Origin: Roseiarcus sp963776665
GTDB lineage: Bacteria; Pseudomonadota; Alphaproteobacteria; Rhizobiales; Beijerinckiaceae
Length of the DNA: 64,000 nt
Assembly (NCBI GenBank): GCA_963776665.1
Contig: CAVZNQ010000013.1
Location: 186,001 to 250,000 of the forward strand
Direction of reading: 5' to 3'
Part shown: piece after piece, positions 46,612-55,467 of the stretch
Position numbering within the stretch: the stretch's first letter is position 1
Layout of the letters: each line of letters begins with the position of its first letter
The notes under the pieces: model-generated
The model's input: only the letters and a program-made list of their open reading frames with translations
Database searches by the model: none
What the model was told of the DNA's origin: nothing
Translations under genes and position numbers: made by a program

Positions 46612-46669
46612 AAGGAGAAGAGTCATCGCCCGGATACGTGGGTCCGGACAAGACAGCAGGAGGAGTTCA

Positions 46670-47059
46670 ATGGCAACCAGAGAATGGCAACCGCAGCTTC
46701 GTCAAGCGACCCACAGGGCAACCCTTCTGACCGTCAGCCCAAGAGGCGCGACCCTCCGACCGACCCAAAGGGCGCCGCTCAACCGCCCGGAAGGCCTCGT
46801 TAAGACCCAAGCAGCGGTCGGGCCGCGCGGCACGCCAGTAAAAATTCGAGGCAGGAATCTGCTCGCGGTAAAGAGCGTTAAGTTTGGCGGCAAGGTCGAC
46901 AGACTTCAAGGAAATCAACGCGGGATTGTTGCAGGCGACCTCGCCCAAGGGCGCAGCCGGCACACCGGCGACGATCGTGTGGACATTCATCGTAGACGCA
47001 CCCGGAGAGGCAAACTCACCCTGAAGGGCGCATTGCAGCCGTACACCAAGGCGACCTGA
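46670..47059 (+). pseudogene. IPT/TIG-domain protein with Pro-rich N-terminus, frameshifted
   Basis: ATG 46670 with perfect AGGAGG upstream. A hydrophilic Pro/Asp-rich lead (frame two: SSSDPQGNPSDRQPKRRDPP) is followed by an immunoglobulin-like IPT/TIG domain: VGPRGTPVKIRGRNLLAVKS and VKFGGK in one frame, then TDFKEINAGLLQATSPKGAA, GTPATIVWTF and APGEA in another after about 46,895. About 130 residues once corrected. TIG domains bind surfaces or proteins; here it directly follows the encapsulin gene, so a shell decoration or cargo-adaptor role is conceivable but unproven. Confidence 0.6.
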
Positions 47060-47104
47060 CAAGACGCAATTGGCTTCCTTTCAATTTCGCGCCGCCGATA
47101 GATC

Positions 47105-49995
47105 ATGCCCACAAGAGTCATCATTCTCGGCGGCGGCGTCGCCGGCATGAGCGCCGCCCACGAATTGATCGAGCGCGGCTTCGAAGTCGTCGTCCTGGAG
47201 CAGGAGCCCATTGCGGGAGGCAAGGCGCGCAGCATCAAGGTCACCGACTATGACGGCGGGAGCGGACACGAACTCGCCGACGACCGGCTCGGTCCGATCG
47301 ACCACCGACTGCCGGGCGAGCACGGGTTCCGGTTCTTCCCCGGCTTCTACAAACACGTCATCGACACCATGCGCCGCATACCGTCGTTCGACGGACGCAC
47401 CGTTGCGGAGCATCTCGTAGAGACGACGCGTTGAGCATAACCCAGTACGACAAGCCCGCCATTCTTGCGCCAGCACGCTTCCCGCGAACCGCGAGCGACG
47501 CGGCTACGGTGTTGCGCGATATTCTCCTTGTCTTCGGACCTGTCACCGGCCTCACGCCGGAGGATCTTGCATTTTTTGGCGCGCGAATGTGGCAGATCCT
47601 TACCTCCTGCTCTGAGCGCCGGCTCGGTGAGTACGAACGGACGAGCTGGTGGGACTTCGTTGACGCGGAGCAGAGGTCCGCGGCCTACCAGAAGTTCCTC
47701 GCCACCGGCTTTACCCGATCGCTGGTGGCAGCGAAGGCGCGACAAGGCGAGCACGCGTACGATCGGCGACACGTTCATCCAGATGATGCTGACAATTGTG
47801 AATCCGACCGCGGGATCGACTGATCGCGTCCTGGACGGACCGACCAATCTCGTCTGGATCGACCCCTGGATGGCATATCTCAAATCACGCGGAGTGCAGT
47901 ACCTCTACAATGCCAAGGTCGAGGAGATTCTGTGCCACGACGGCCGCATCAGCGGCGTCGCGGTGGACCAGCAAGGGAAGCGCACCATCATGCGCGGCGA
48001 CCAGTACGTGGCGGCGCTTCCCGTGGACCGCATTGCGCTGCTGCTGAAGGGCCCGATCGTGGCCGCTGACCCTGCGCTCCGCAAGGTGCGCGAGCTGGCG
48101 CAGAACGTCGAATGGATGAACGGGGTGCAATTTTATTTGCGCCGCGCCGTGCCGCAGCCGCCCGGGCACGTGATCCACGTCGATACCGAGTGGGCGCTCA
48201 CCAGCATCTCGCAGCTCCAGTTCTGGCGCAACGTGCCGCCAGAGTTTTTCGGCGACAGCGACGTAAAGACCATCATCTCGGTCGATGTTTCCGACTGGAC
48301 GGTTCCGGGGTCGAACGGACGCCCTGCGATGCAATGTTCGCGCGAAGAGGCGGTGCGCGAGACGTGGAATCAGCTCAAGCGTTCGGTGAACGTGGAGAGT
48401 GAGCTGTTGCGTGACGACGACCTGGACTCCTGGTACCTCGATCCGGACGTGGTCGCGGATCCTGCGCGGCCGGGGTTCCTGGCGAATACAGAGCCCCTGC
48501 TCGTGAACCTGATCGACACCTGGGCGCTTCGCCCCGAGGCGACGACCGCGATCCCGAACTGTTCCTGGCGTCGGACTACGTCCGGACGTACACGGACGTC
48601 GCGACGATGGAGGCCGCCAACGAGGCCGCCAGACGCGCCGTCAACGGGCTGCTCGACGCGGTGAGCTTCGACGGCGCCCGCTGTGAGATCTGGCCGCTGC
48701 ACGAGCCTGAGATTCTCGCGCCCTGGAGACTCTACGACGCCGGCCGGTACGCGGCAGGCCTTCCCTGGGACGACTCGCTGATGCAGGTCGCGGCGCAGGC
48801 GATCCGCGCCGCCTCGCCGGTCCTCGACCTGGCGCGCCCGCTGCTGGAAGGCGTCGCCCCATTCGTGGCTCCGATCGCCGACGCGCTGGGCGCGGTCGGC
48901 GGCGAGACGGAGGCCGCCTCGAACGACGCCGCCGTCGCGACGGCGGCCGGCGGCGCCGCCGCCGCGGGGCCGACGGGGTTCCTCGACCGCCTCGGCTGGT
49001 ATCGCGAGGCGCTCGGCGACACGCTCGCGGCTGGCGTTCCGAGCTGGGAGCCGCAGCGGCATCTGTACGCGCTGGTCAGCGATTTCCTCGATCGGGCAGG
49101 CAAGGGTCTTCGGCCCGCGCTGTGCATTGCGACCGCGAGCGCCTTGGGCGGGCGCGCCGAGGACGCCTACGCGGCCGCCGCGGGCATTGAAATGCTGCAT
49201 AACGCCTTTCTCGTGCATGACGACATCGAAGACGGCAGCTACGCGCGGCGGGGCGCGGCCACGATGCACCGTGTCGCCGGGGTGCCCATCGCCGTGAACG
49301 CCGGGGATGCGATGAACGCGCTCGCCTTTCGCCTGTTTCGCAAGGCCGGCGAGCGACTCGGACCGGCGGCGGCGCCGCGGATTTTCGATGAGGTCGATCA
49401 CCTGCTCGTCGAGACCCTCGAGGGGCAGGCGATGGAGCTCGGATGGGTTCGCGACAATGATCTGACTCTGGGGGCGGACGACTATCTGCGTCTCGTGCTG
49501 AAGAAGACCGCCTGGTACAGCTTCATCCACCCGTTGCGGATCGGCGCGCTCGTGGCCGACGCGCACGATCAGAACCTCGATCGCTTCGATCGCTTCGGCT
49601 ACCTGCTTGGGGTCGCCTTCCAGATAACGGACGACGTTCTCAATCTCAGCGGGAATCTCGCGCAATACGGCAAAGAAATCGGCGGCGATCTCTGGGAGGG
49701 GAAACGGACCCTCGTGCTGACACACGCGCTTGGCCACGCCGAGCCCAGGGATCGCGTCTGGATCGGCGAGTTCCTCGCCCGGCCGCGCGAGCGCCGCCTT
49801 CCGCGGGAGGTGTTCAGGCTGCAACAAATCATCGCCGGCGCGGGCAGCCTCCAATGGGCGCAGCAGGCGGCGGCCGCTTTCGCCGAGGCCGCGGCGCGCG
49901 AGTTCGACAGTTCGGCGTTCAGGGGCGCGCGCCCGGGTCCCGACCTCGATTGGCTCCGCAATTGCATAGACTTTCTCGTGCGGCGCGACGGGTGA
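47105..49995 (+). CDS. FAD amine-oxidase-type oxidoreductase fused to polyprenyl diphosphate synthase; three frameshifts in the FAD part
   Basis: N-terminal FAD domain: VIILGGGVAGMSAAHELIER and GGKARSIKV, the amine oxidase/phytoene desaturase type. The frame shifts near 47,430, 47,745 and 48,560. The FAD C-terminus LFLASDYVRTYTDVATMEAA NEAARRAV is in the same uninterrupted frame as the second domain, so the fusion is direct. A 100-residue linker follows, Ala/Gly-rich near its end, then an isoprenyl synthase with GKGLRPALCIATA, first Asp motif LVHDDIEDGS, and second Asp motif FQITDDVLNLSG, where the last Asp of the usual DDxxD is Asn. Corrected length about 960 residues. Likely makes and then oxidises an isoprenoid. 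The synthase part is intact. Confidence 0.8.
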
Positions 49996-50086
49996 CGCCA
50001 AGGCGGGCGGCGTTCATCCGGGCGGGCGGCTGAGCGCTGAGCCTTACGCTCAATCCTAATCGCGCGACAAACCTGGGGCGACGTTC

Positions 50087-51295
50087 ATGCCGGAAATAAA
50101 ACCGACGGCGAACCAGAAAAATATTGGGTGGATCTTTCTTCTGCTGGTTTTGGTCTTCGCTGTCAGGCTCGTGCAGAAAGTGCACAAGGGCTTGGTAATC
50201 GACTATGATGTCGTGACCCTGGGGGTCAATTATTTCCAATTCGGCTTCGTTCGCCGCGGATTACCGGGCTCTTTCATTCATCTGATGGGGATCGGTCTGG
50301 TCTCCGGGGCCTATTTAATCTACTGTATTTCCCTCCTTTTGGCGCTTTTACTTTCCTACTTCATTCTTCGCCGGATGCAGGCGTCGACAGTCGACTTTCT
50401 CCCGTTCGTCATCATTCTCGCGGCGCTGCTGCTGGCCTGGACGACCTACGGCCATACCGACATGCTGATCGCCGCGATCCTGATGGCGGCCGCGCTCGCC
50501 GTCAGTAACGCCGCGCTCATCACAGCCGGCGTCTGCCTCGCTGTCGGTCTCGCGGTCCACGAAGAGGCGATGATCTATGGACTGCCGCTGGTCGCCGCCA
50601 TTCTGTTCGATCAAGGCCGCTATGCAGCTCTCAGGTCGCGGCCAGCGGCGATCGGCGCCGCGATAGTTGTCGCCAGTCTCGCGATCTACGCTATCGCGCC
50701 GCTCCTGTCGCACAATGACCCGAAGTCGATAGCGGATACTATCTTATCTGAACTTCCTGACCAGTATCATGGAAACATCATTACGGACATGGCGTTGTAT
50801 AACCTGGTCGGCGGGGCCCGGGCGCTAAGCGCGAACCGGTGCGTGGTGCAATATAACGTCCACTATTTCATTCAGCCGCTTGTGGCGATCTTGATGATCG
50901 GTCTGGCCATATTCGCCCTGTCGGACAGGCGCCGCCTCAGCTGGACGCCGCCGGCGGTGGCCGGCATAGCGCCGATGCTGTTTCTCTGGATCACCGCAAC
51001 CGACATGGGCCGCTGGGCGATCTTGAGCATTTTCAACGTTTGGACCGTATGCGCGGTTCGGAACTTCGCGCCCGCCGAGGAAGAACCACGTTGGCCTTGG
51101 GCCCGGACGGGCTCAGCGGCCGCCGTCCTCGTCCTCCTCTATCCTGGGATCGCGGGGCCTCTCCATCTGGTGCAGATTCCGGTCTTCGTCCCGAGCCCGC
51201 TGGCTGAAAAAGCGCTCGAACTCGTGCTGGGGCCGCCGAATGTCGGCGATTTCGATCATTGCGACCCAGCCTGGCGGTCGGTGCTCGGACGCTAG
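50087..51295 (+). CDS. Polytopic membrane protein of unknown function
   Basis: 402 residues with about ten hydrophobic helices and few long loops. The periplasmic-type segment DYDVVTLGVNYFQFGFVRRG and LPGSFIHLMGIGLVSGA near the N-terminus, and VGLAVHEEAMIYGLPLVAAI in the middle, recall integral-membrane glycosyltransferases of the GT-C type, but no catalytic motif is certain. ATG 50087 (MPEIKPTANQKN). It converges on the DprE2-like gene with a 20-base gap, so a link to the polyprenyl-phosphate sugar cluster is possible. Confidence 0.7.
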   Translation: MPEIKPTANQKNIGWIFLLLVLVFAVRLVQKVHKGLVIDYDVVTLGVNYFQFGFVRRGLPGSFIHLMGIGLVSGAYLIYCISLLLALLLSYFILRRMQASTVDFLPFVIILAALLLAWTTYGHTDMLIAAILMAAALAVSNAALITAGVCLAVGLAVHEEAMIYGLPLVAAILFDQGRYAALRSRPAAIGAAIVVASLAIYAIAPLLSHNDPKSIADTILSELPDQYHGNIITDMALYNLVGGARALSANRCVVQYNVHYFIQPLVAILMIGLAIFALSDRRRLSWTPPAVAGIAPMLFLWITATDMGRWAILSIFNVWTVCAVRNFAPAEEEPRWPWARTGSAAAVLVLLYPGIAGPLHLVQIPVFVPSPLAEKALELVLGPPNVGDFDHCDPAWRSVLGR

Positions 51296-51315
51296 CCGGC
51301 GATTCCGATCCCCCT

Positions 51316-52059
51316 TCAGAGTTTCAGCCGCTTGAAAATGGACTCCGGAATCCCTCCGATGATCGTCATGACGAGGCGCCAGACCGGCTTGACGTAGACG
51401 ACGTCGCGCGGCCGGACCGCCGCCGCCCGATAGATCGCCTCCGCCACCGCGTCGGGCTCGGCCGTCAGGGGGCCGGGAAGCGGCATGCCCGCGGTCATCT
51501 TGGTTCGCACAAAACCGGGCTTCACCGTGATCACGCGGACGTTGGTCTTGCCGAAACGGTTTCGCAGGCCGGACAGAAACGCGGTGAAACCGGCCTTGGC
51601 CGATCCATAGAGGTAGTTCGAGGCGCGACCGCGATCGCCTGCGACCGAACTGACGCCGACGAGAACCCCCTCCCCCCTGGCGGCGAAACGCTCGGCGAAG
51701 AGGCCGAGGAGAAGAGCCGGCCCTTCGAAATTGGAGCGCATGATCAGGCTCGCCTGCGCGAGGTCGACCTGGGCGCTCGCCTGGTCGCCGAGAAGTCCTA
51801 TGACGCAGACGATCGCGTCGGGCAGGGCTCCGAGTCCGGAGATGAAATTCTCGAACGAGTCGCTCTTCAGGATGTCCAGCGGATAGGTCGCGACGCTCGC
51901 CCCGCTTCGCGTGGCCACATCGTCGGCCTCGCGCTTGAGCGCATCCGGATCCCGGCCGGCGAGGCCGATGCGCCATCCAGCGGCCGCAAACCGCCGCGCC
52001 GTCGCGCGGCCGATATCGGATGAGCCGCCGAGCACGACGACGAATTTTTCATCTTCCAC
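51316..52059 (-). CDS. DprE2-like short-chain dehydrogenase
   Basis: 247-residue NAD(P)H-dependent SDR. GTG 52059 with AGGG upstream gives FVVVLGGSSDIGRATARRFA (TGxxxGIG-type cofactor loop, here GGSSDIG), catalytic Tyr-Lys in RASNYLYGSAKAGFTAFL, and VKPGFVRTKM. In mycobacteria DprE2 reduces decaprenylphosphoryl-2-keto-ribose to arabinose together with DprE1; the DprE1-like gene lies directly upstream, 10 bases away, which supports the same step here. Confidence 0.88.
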   Translation of the reverse strand: MEDEKFVVVLGGSSDIGRATARRFAAAGWRIGLAGRDPDALKREADDVATRSGASVATYPLDILKSDSFENFISGLGALPDAIVCVIGLLGDQASAQVDLAQASLIMRSNFEGPALLLGLFAERFAARGEGVLVGVSSVAGDRGRASNYLYGSAKAGFTAFLSGLRNRFGKTNVRVITVKPGFVRTKMTAGMPLPGPLTAEPDAVAEAIYRAAAVRPRDVVYVKPVWRLVMTIIGGIPESIFKRLKL

Positions 52060-52069
52060 GTGTCGCCCT

Positions 52070-53408
52070 TCAAATTCCGAGGCGCTTCGACAGTCTCGAG
52101 ACGATGCGGCGATCGGCGCCGATGGTCCGCCTGATCCTTCGAAACTCATCGAGATTGGGATATCCGGCCGCGAAAGTCTCCGCCGACTGGCGGGCGTCCT
52201 TGGCGAGATAGATGCGGCCGCCCGCAGCGACGACGATCTTGTCGATCTCGTCGAGAAATTCGAACACGCCCCGGTCCACCGCGACGTCGAGCGCGAGCGT
52301 GAAGCCGGGCCTCGGAAACGACAGCAGACCGCGGCCGGCGGGACCGAGTTTCTTCAGAACGGCGAGAAATGAGGCGTTGCCCCTCCGCGCGAAACGGCTC
52401 AGCATTTCTCCGATCGCCGATTCCGCGCGCTCCGCGTCGATGACGCTCTGATGCTGAAGAAAGCCGCGCCGGCCGTAAATCCGGTTCCAGTTCAGGACGC
52501 CGTCGAGCGGGAAGAAAAACGGTTCGGTGCGATTGAGGAACGGCGCGCCTGCGGTCGCGCGGCCGCGGCGGAAATAAAGCTCATTGAAAGCCGCGACGCT
52601 CCAGCGATTGAGGGTAAAGCCCGGCAAGTCGAGGGGAACGCTGACGCTCCGGCCCGGCTTCGCGGCTGGCTCGCCCCTGCCGCCAGCGCCGAGGGCTTCG
52701 ACGTCGGCCTTGGAGGCGTGGCGGCCGAGGTAGATCAGCGAACGGCCGAGCGAAGCGCCGCTCGCAAGGCAGTCGATCCAGGCCGCCGAATAGGGAGCGT
52801 CTTCGTGCTCGCTCAGAACGGCGATGGCCTCGGCGAGATTGCGCGCCACGAAGGTCTCCTGCCTGACCAGGGCGCTCTCGACGGTCAACAGCCTGAACGC
52901 GGCGCTTAGGATCGTCCCGGTAAGGCCCATGCCGCCGATCGTGGCGGCGAACAGATCGGCGTTCTCGGTCGGCGAGCATGTCCTGACGTCGCCGTCCGGC
53001 AACGCAAGCTCGAAAGACTTCGACATGGTCGCCGAACCCGCCGGCGCCGTGGTGGTTCTTGCCATGAACGTCGGCGGCGATCATGCCGCCCACAGTGACG
53101 AATTTCGTCCCCGGAACCACCGGCGGAAAGTAGCCTCGCGGCAGGAAGGCGGCGATGATGTCGCTCAGCATGGCGCCGGCTTCGACCGTCAGCCGCGCCT
53201 CGTCCTCATCGAAGCGAAGAAAGCGGTCGAGGCCCGACACGCAAATGCTGCTCGCCGCGCCGATCGCCGCGTCGCCGTAGGCCCTGCCGTTGCCGCGCGC
53301 GATGGAGCCGTCGAGGTCGCGTTGAAGACGCGCCGCCTCGCGCGGAGTCGTCGGCCGGTACACAAGCGTCTCGAAACTCGGATAACGGCCCCAGCCCGTC
53401 AGCTCCAT
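52070..53408 (-). CDS. DprE1-like FAD-linked oxidase, one frameshift
   Basis: FAD-dependent oxidase of the decaprenylphosphoryl-ribose 2'-oxidase type. Start ATG 53408 (MELTGWGRYPSFETLVYRP) or 53423. FAD-binding segments IARGNGRAYGDAAIG, KFVTVGGMIAADVHGKNHHG. At about 53,018 one extra G changes frame from GGFGDHVE to SFELALPDGDVRTCSPTENA, after which the substrate domain reads through to SRLSKRLGI. Corrected length about 445 residues, near the mycobacterial 461. The mycobacterial BTZ-target cysteine position cannot be assigned by eye. Part of a UbiA-HAD/GtrA/DprE1/DprE2 cluster. Confidence 0.85.
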
Positions 53409-53875
53409 GACCGGCTCTTCCAATTCGGGACGGTCCCGCCGAAGGCGGCTTGATTGAAGGTGAAAGCCCGATCAAGCCGGTACTTGAGGAAATTGCCCAG
53501 CGCGAGGCCGATCACGGCGCCGGCGTATTTGGCGAAACTCGTTCCCCAGACGGCCAGAAATCCGACCTCGAAAGCCCAGAAGATGAGGGTCATGGCGACG
53601 CTGAAGGCGCCGTAGAGAAATATCTTCCGGGCCTCCCTGCCGGGGCCATGATAGCCGTCGAAAAAGATCCAGTGCTTGTCGAGCAGGTACTTGACGACGA
53701 ACCCGACTCCGGTGCCGGCCAAAATCGACAGGGCGAGCGGTTCAATCGGCGCAATCGCGAAAACGGCGGCCTGGGCGCCGAGGTTCATCGCGCCGGCGAT
53801 GACGGCGAAAAGAATGTAGCGGGTGGCGAGTTCCGCCGGGGCGATACCTGCGGCTGCTTGTTCGCTCGACGCCAT
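53399..53875 (-). CDS. GtrA family membrane protein
   Basis: 158-residue four-helix membrane protein of the GtrA family, implicated in flipping polyprenyl-phosphate sugars. ATRYILFAVIAGAMNLGAQA, VGFVVKYLLDKHWIFFDGY and LGNFLKYRLDRAFTFNQ are characteristic (KYxxxKxWxF, NF..Y..xR.FTF). It overlaps the DprE1-like start by 10 to 25 bases. In mycobacteria the GtrA homologue Rv3789 sits next to dprE1, the same arrangement. Confidence 0.9.
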   Translation of the reverse strand: MASSEQAAAGIAPAELATRYILFAVIAGAMNLGAQAAVFAIAPIEPLALSILAGTGVGFVVKYLLDKHWIFFDGYHGPGREARKIFLYGAFSVAMTLIFWAFEVGFLAVWGTSFAKYAGAVIGLALGNFLKYRLDRAFTFNQAAFGGTVPNWKSRSWS

Positions 53876-53884
53876 CCCGCAGTC

Positions 53885-55396
53885 TCAGATCGCCGCCAGC
53901 ACGATGGCTGCGATCAGCACGCCTGCGATAAGGCTGACCCGGTCCTTCATGGCGAAAACGATGGGATCGTCATGCACCAGGCGCCGATGGGCCATCATCA
54001 GGATGCGGCCGATCCAATACATCAGAATCGGACAGATGAGCCACAGCAGGTGGGGATGGCGGTAGAGCGAATGAACGGCGTCGGATGAAATATAGAGCGC
54101 GAAAACGGTGACGGCGTTGAAACCGGAAGCGGCGGCAAGAGGCGCCACGATCTGCATGTCGCTCAGCTTGTAGTTTCGGTTTGACGGATCGGACAACTCC
54201 CGGTCCAGTCGGGTCGCAAGTTCGATGTACCGTTTGACCAACGCGAGGCAAACGAACACGAACATCGAAAACGCGATGAGCCACTCCGAAACGGGGACGT
54301 CGATCGCCGCCGCCCCGCCGATCACGCGCAAGGAATAGAGCATCCCGAGAGTGACCACGTCGATCATCATTTTCGTCTTGAGCGAAAATGTATAGGCGTT
54401 GGTCAACACATAGTAGAACGCGAGAACGCCGAGGAAAGGCCAGGAGACAGCGGCCGCAATCGCCAGCGAAACCAGAAACATGACTCCCATGACGACGACG
54501 GCGTTGGCGATCGGGATCGCGCCCGAGGCAAGCGGCCTGCTTCTCTTCGTGGGATGGTCGCGGTCGGCGGAGAGGTCGACGAGGTCGTTCAGAATATAGA
54601 CGCTGGAAGCGCAAAGCGAAAAGGCGACCGCGGCCAACGCGGCGTGAAACAGCGACCCGAGACCGAATTTATGCGCCGTCAGCAGCGGCAGGAACACCAG
54701 CGCATTCTTCGCGTACTGATGCACGCGGATCAGCTTCAGCCACTGCCTCAGATCGGCTTTCGGCGAATCGAGAACTTCGACGCCGAGCGCCGCGAGCCGT
54801 CCGTTCAGTTTGGGCGACGTCCGGATGCCGATCCGTCCCGCGGCCGCGGCCCACACGGGCAGGTCGGCTTTTTCATTGCCGATATAGTCGAAGCCGCCTC
54901 TGCCGAAGGCCTCGGTCAGCCGCCGCGCCTTGACCTCGGCGGACAGATTGGAGCTGGCGTCGGAAGCAAACCAGCCGTCAAACAGGCCAAGCTGGTCCGC
55001 GACGGCGGCCACGAATTTTTCATTGCTCGCGGAGGCGAGATAGACCGGCCGTCCGGCCGCCCGCGCCTTCTCGATGAGGCTCAGCACCGCCTCATCGTAG
55101 GGCAGCGAGCCGATATCGAGATCGACCCGGCTGGCCACCACGTCCTTGAAGTGCGCCTTGCCCCCACGCAACGCCAGCAGGAGGCTGAAGACCGACGCGG
55201 GATCGCGTCCGACCCGCGCGAACAGGGATTCGTGGAGGAGATCCGACTTGACCAGCGTGCCGTCGAGGTCGACGACGAGCGGGCGCTTATCGGCTGGCTC
55301 GCTCGGCGCCTGGGCGAACGTATCGGCGTTGGCCAACCTAACCCTCCAACCCGGCCCCGTGTCGACGGTCTCGATCCTGACCCCGATGCATAGCAT
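53885..55396 (-). CDS. HAD phosphatase-UbiA prenyltransferase fusion (decaprenyl-phosphate phosphoribosyltransferase type)
   Basis: 503-residue protein in two parts. Residues 25-210 are a HAD hydrolase: nucleophile motif VVDLDGTLVKSD, then LASASNEKF and FDYIGNEKADLPVW. Residues 220-503 are a UbiA prenyltransferase with NDLVDLSADRDHPTKRSRPL (first Asp motif) and about eight helices. Such fusions add phosphoribose to decaprenyl phosphate and may remove the 5-phosphate, replacing the separate phosphatase of mycobacteria. ATG 55396 is chosen; 55438 in the same frame is an alternative. First gene of the minus-strand cluster. Confidence 0.9.
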   Translation of the reverse strand: MLCIGVRIETVDTGPGWRVRLANADTFAQAPSEPADKRPLVVDLDGTLVKSDLLHESLFARVGRDPASVFSLLLALRGGKAHFKDVVASRVDLDIGSLPYDEAVLSLIEKARAAGRPVYLASASNEKFVAAVADQLGLFDGWFASDASSNLSAEVKARRLTEAFGRGGFDYIGNEKADLPVWAAAAGRIGIRTSPKLNGRLAALGVEVLDSPKADLRQWLKLIRVHQYAKNALVFLPLLTAHKFGLGSLFHAALAAVAFSLCASSVYILNDLVDLSADRDHPTKRSRPLASGAIPIANAVVVMGVMFLVSLAIAAAVSWPFLGVLAFYYVLTNAYTFSLKTKMMIDVVTLGMLYSLRVIGGAAAIDVPVSEWLIAFSMFVFVCLALVKRYIELATRLDRELSDPSNRNYKLSDMQIVAPLAAASGFNAVTVFALYISSDAVHSLYRHPHLLWLICPILMYWIGRILMMAHRRLVHDDPIVFAMKDRVSLIAGVLIAAIVLAAI

Positions 55397-55467
55397 GGAC
55401 GGGATGGTTTGTGGAGTTTTCTTGTTGCGATGCAGCAAAACCGCTCAGGGGCGATCCCGCTGGGCTC

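Noticed and set aside
47465..48664. Separate 399-codon oxidoreductase gene
   Set aside because: It is the middle frame segment of the FAD-prenyl synthase fusion; its first and last parts are out-of-frame translation.
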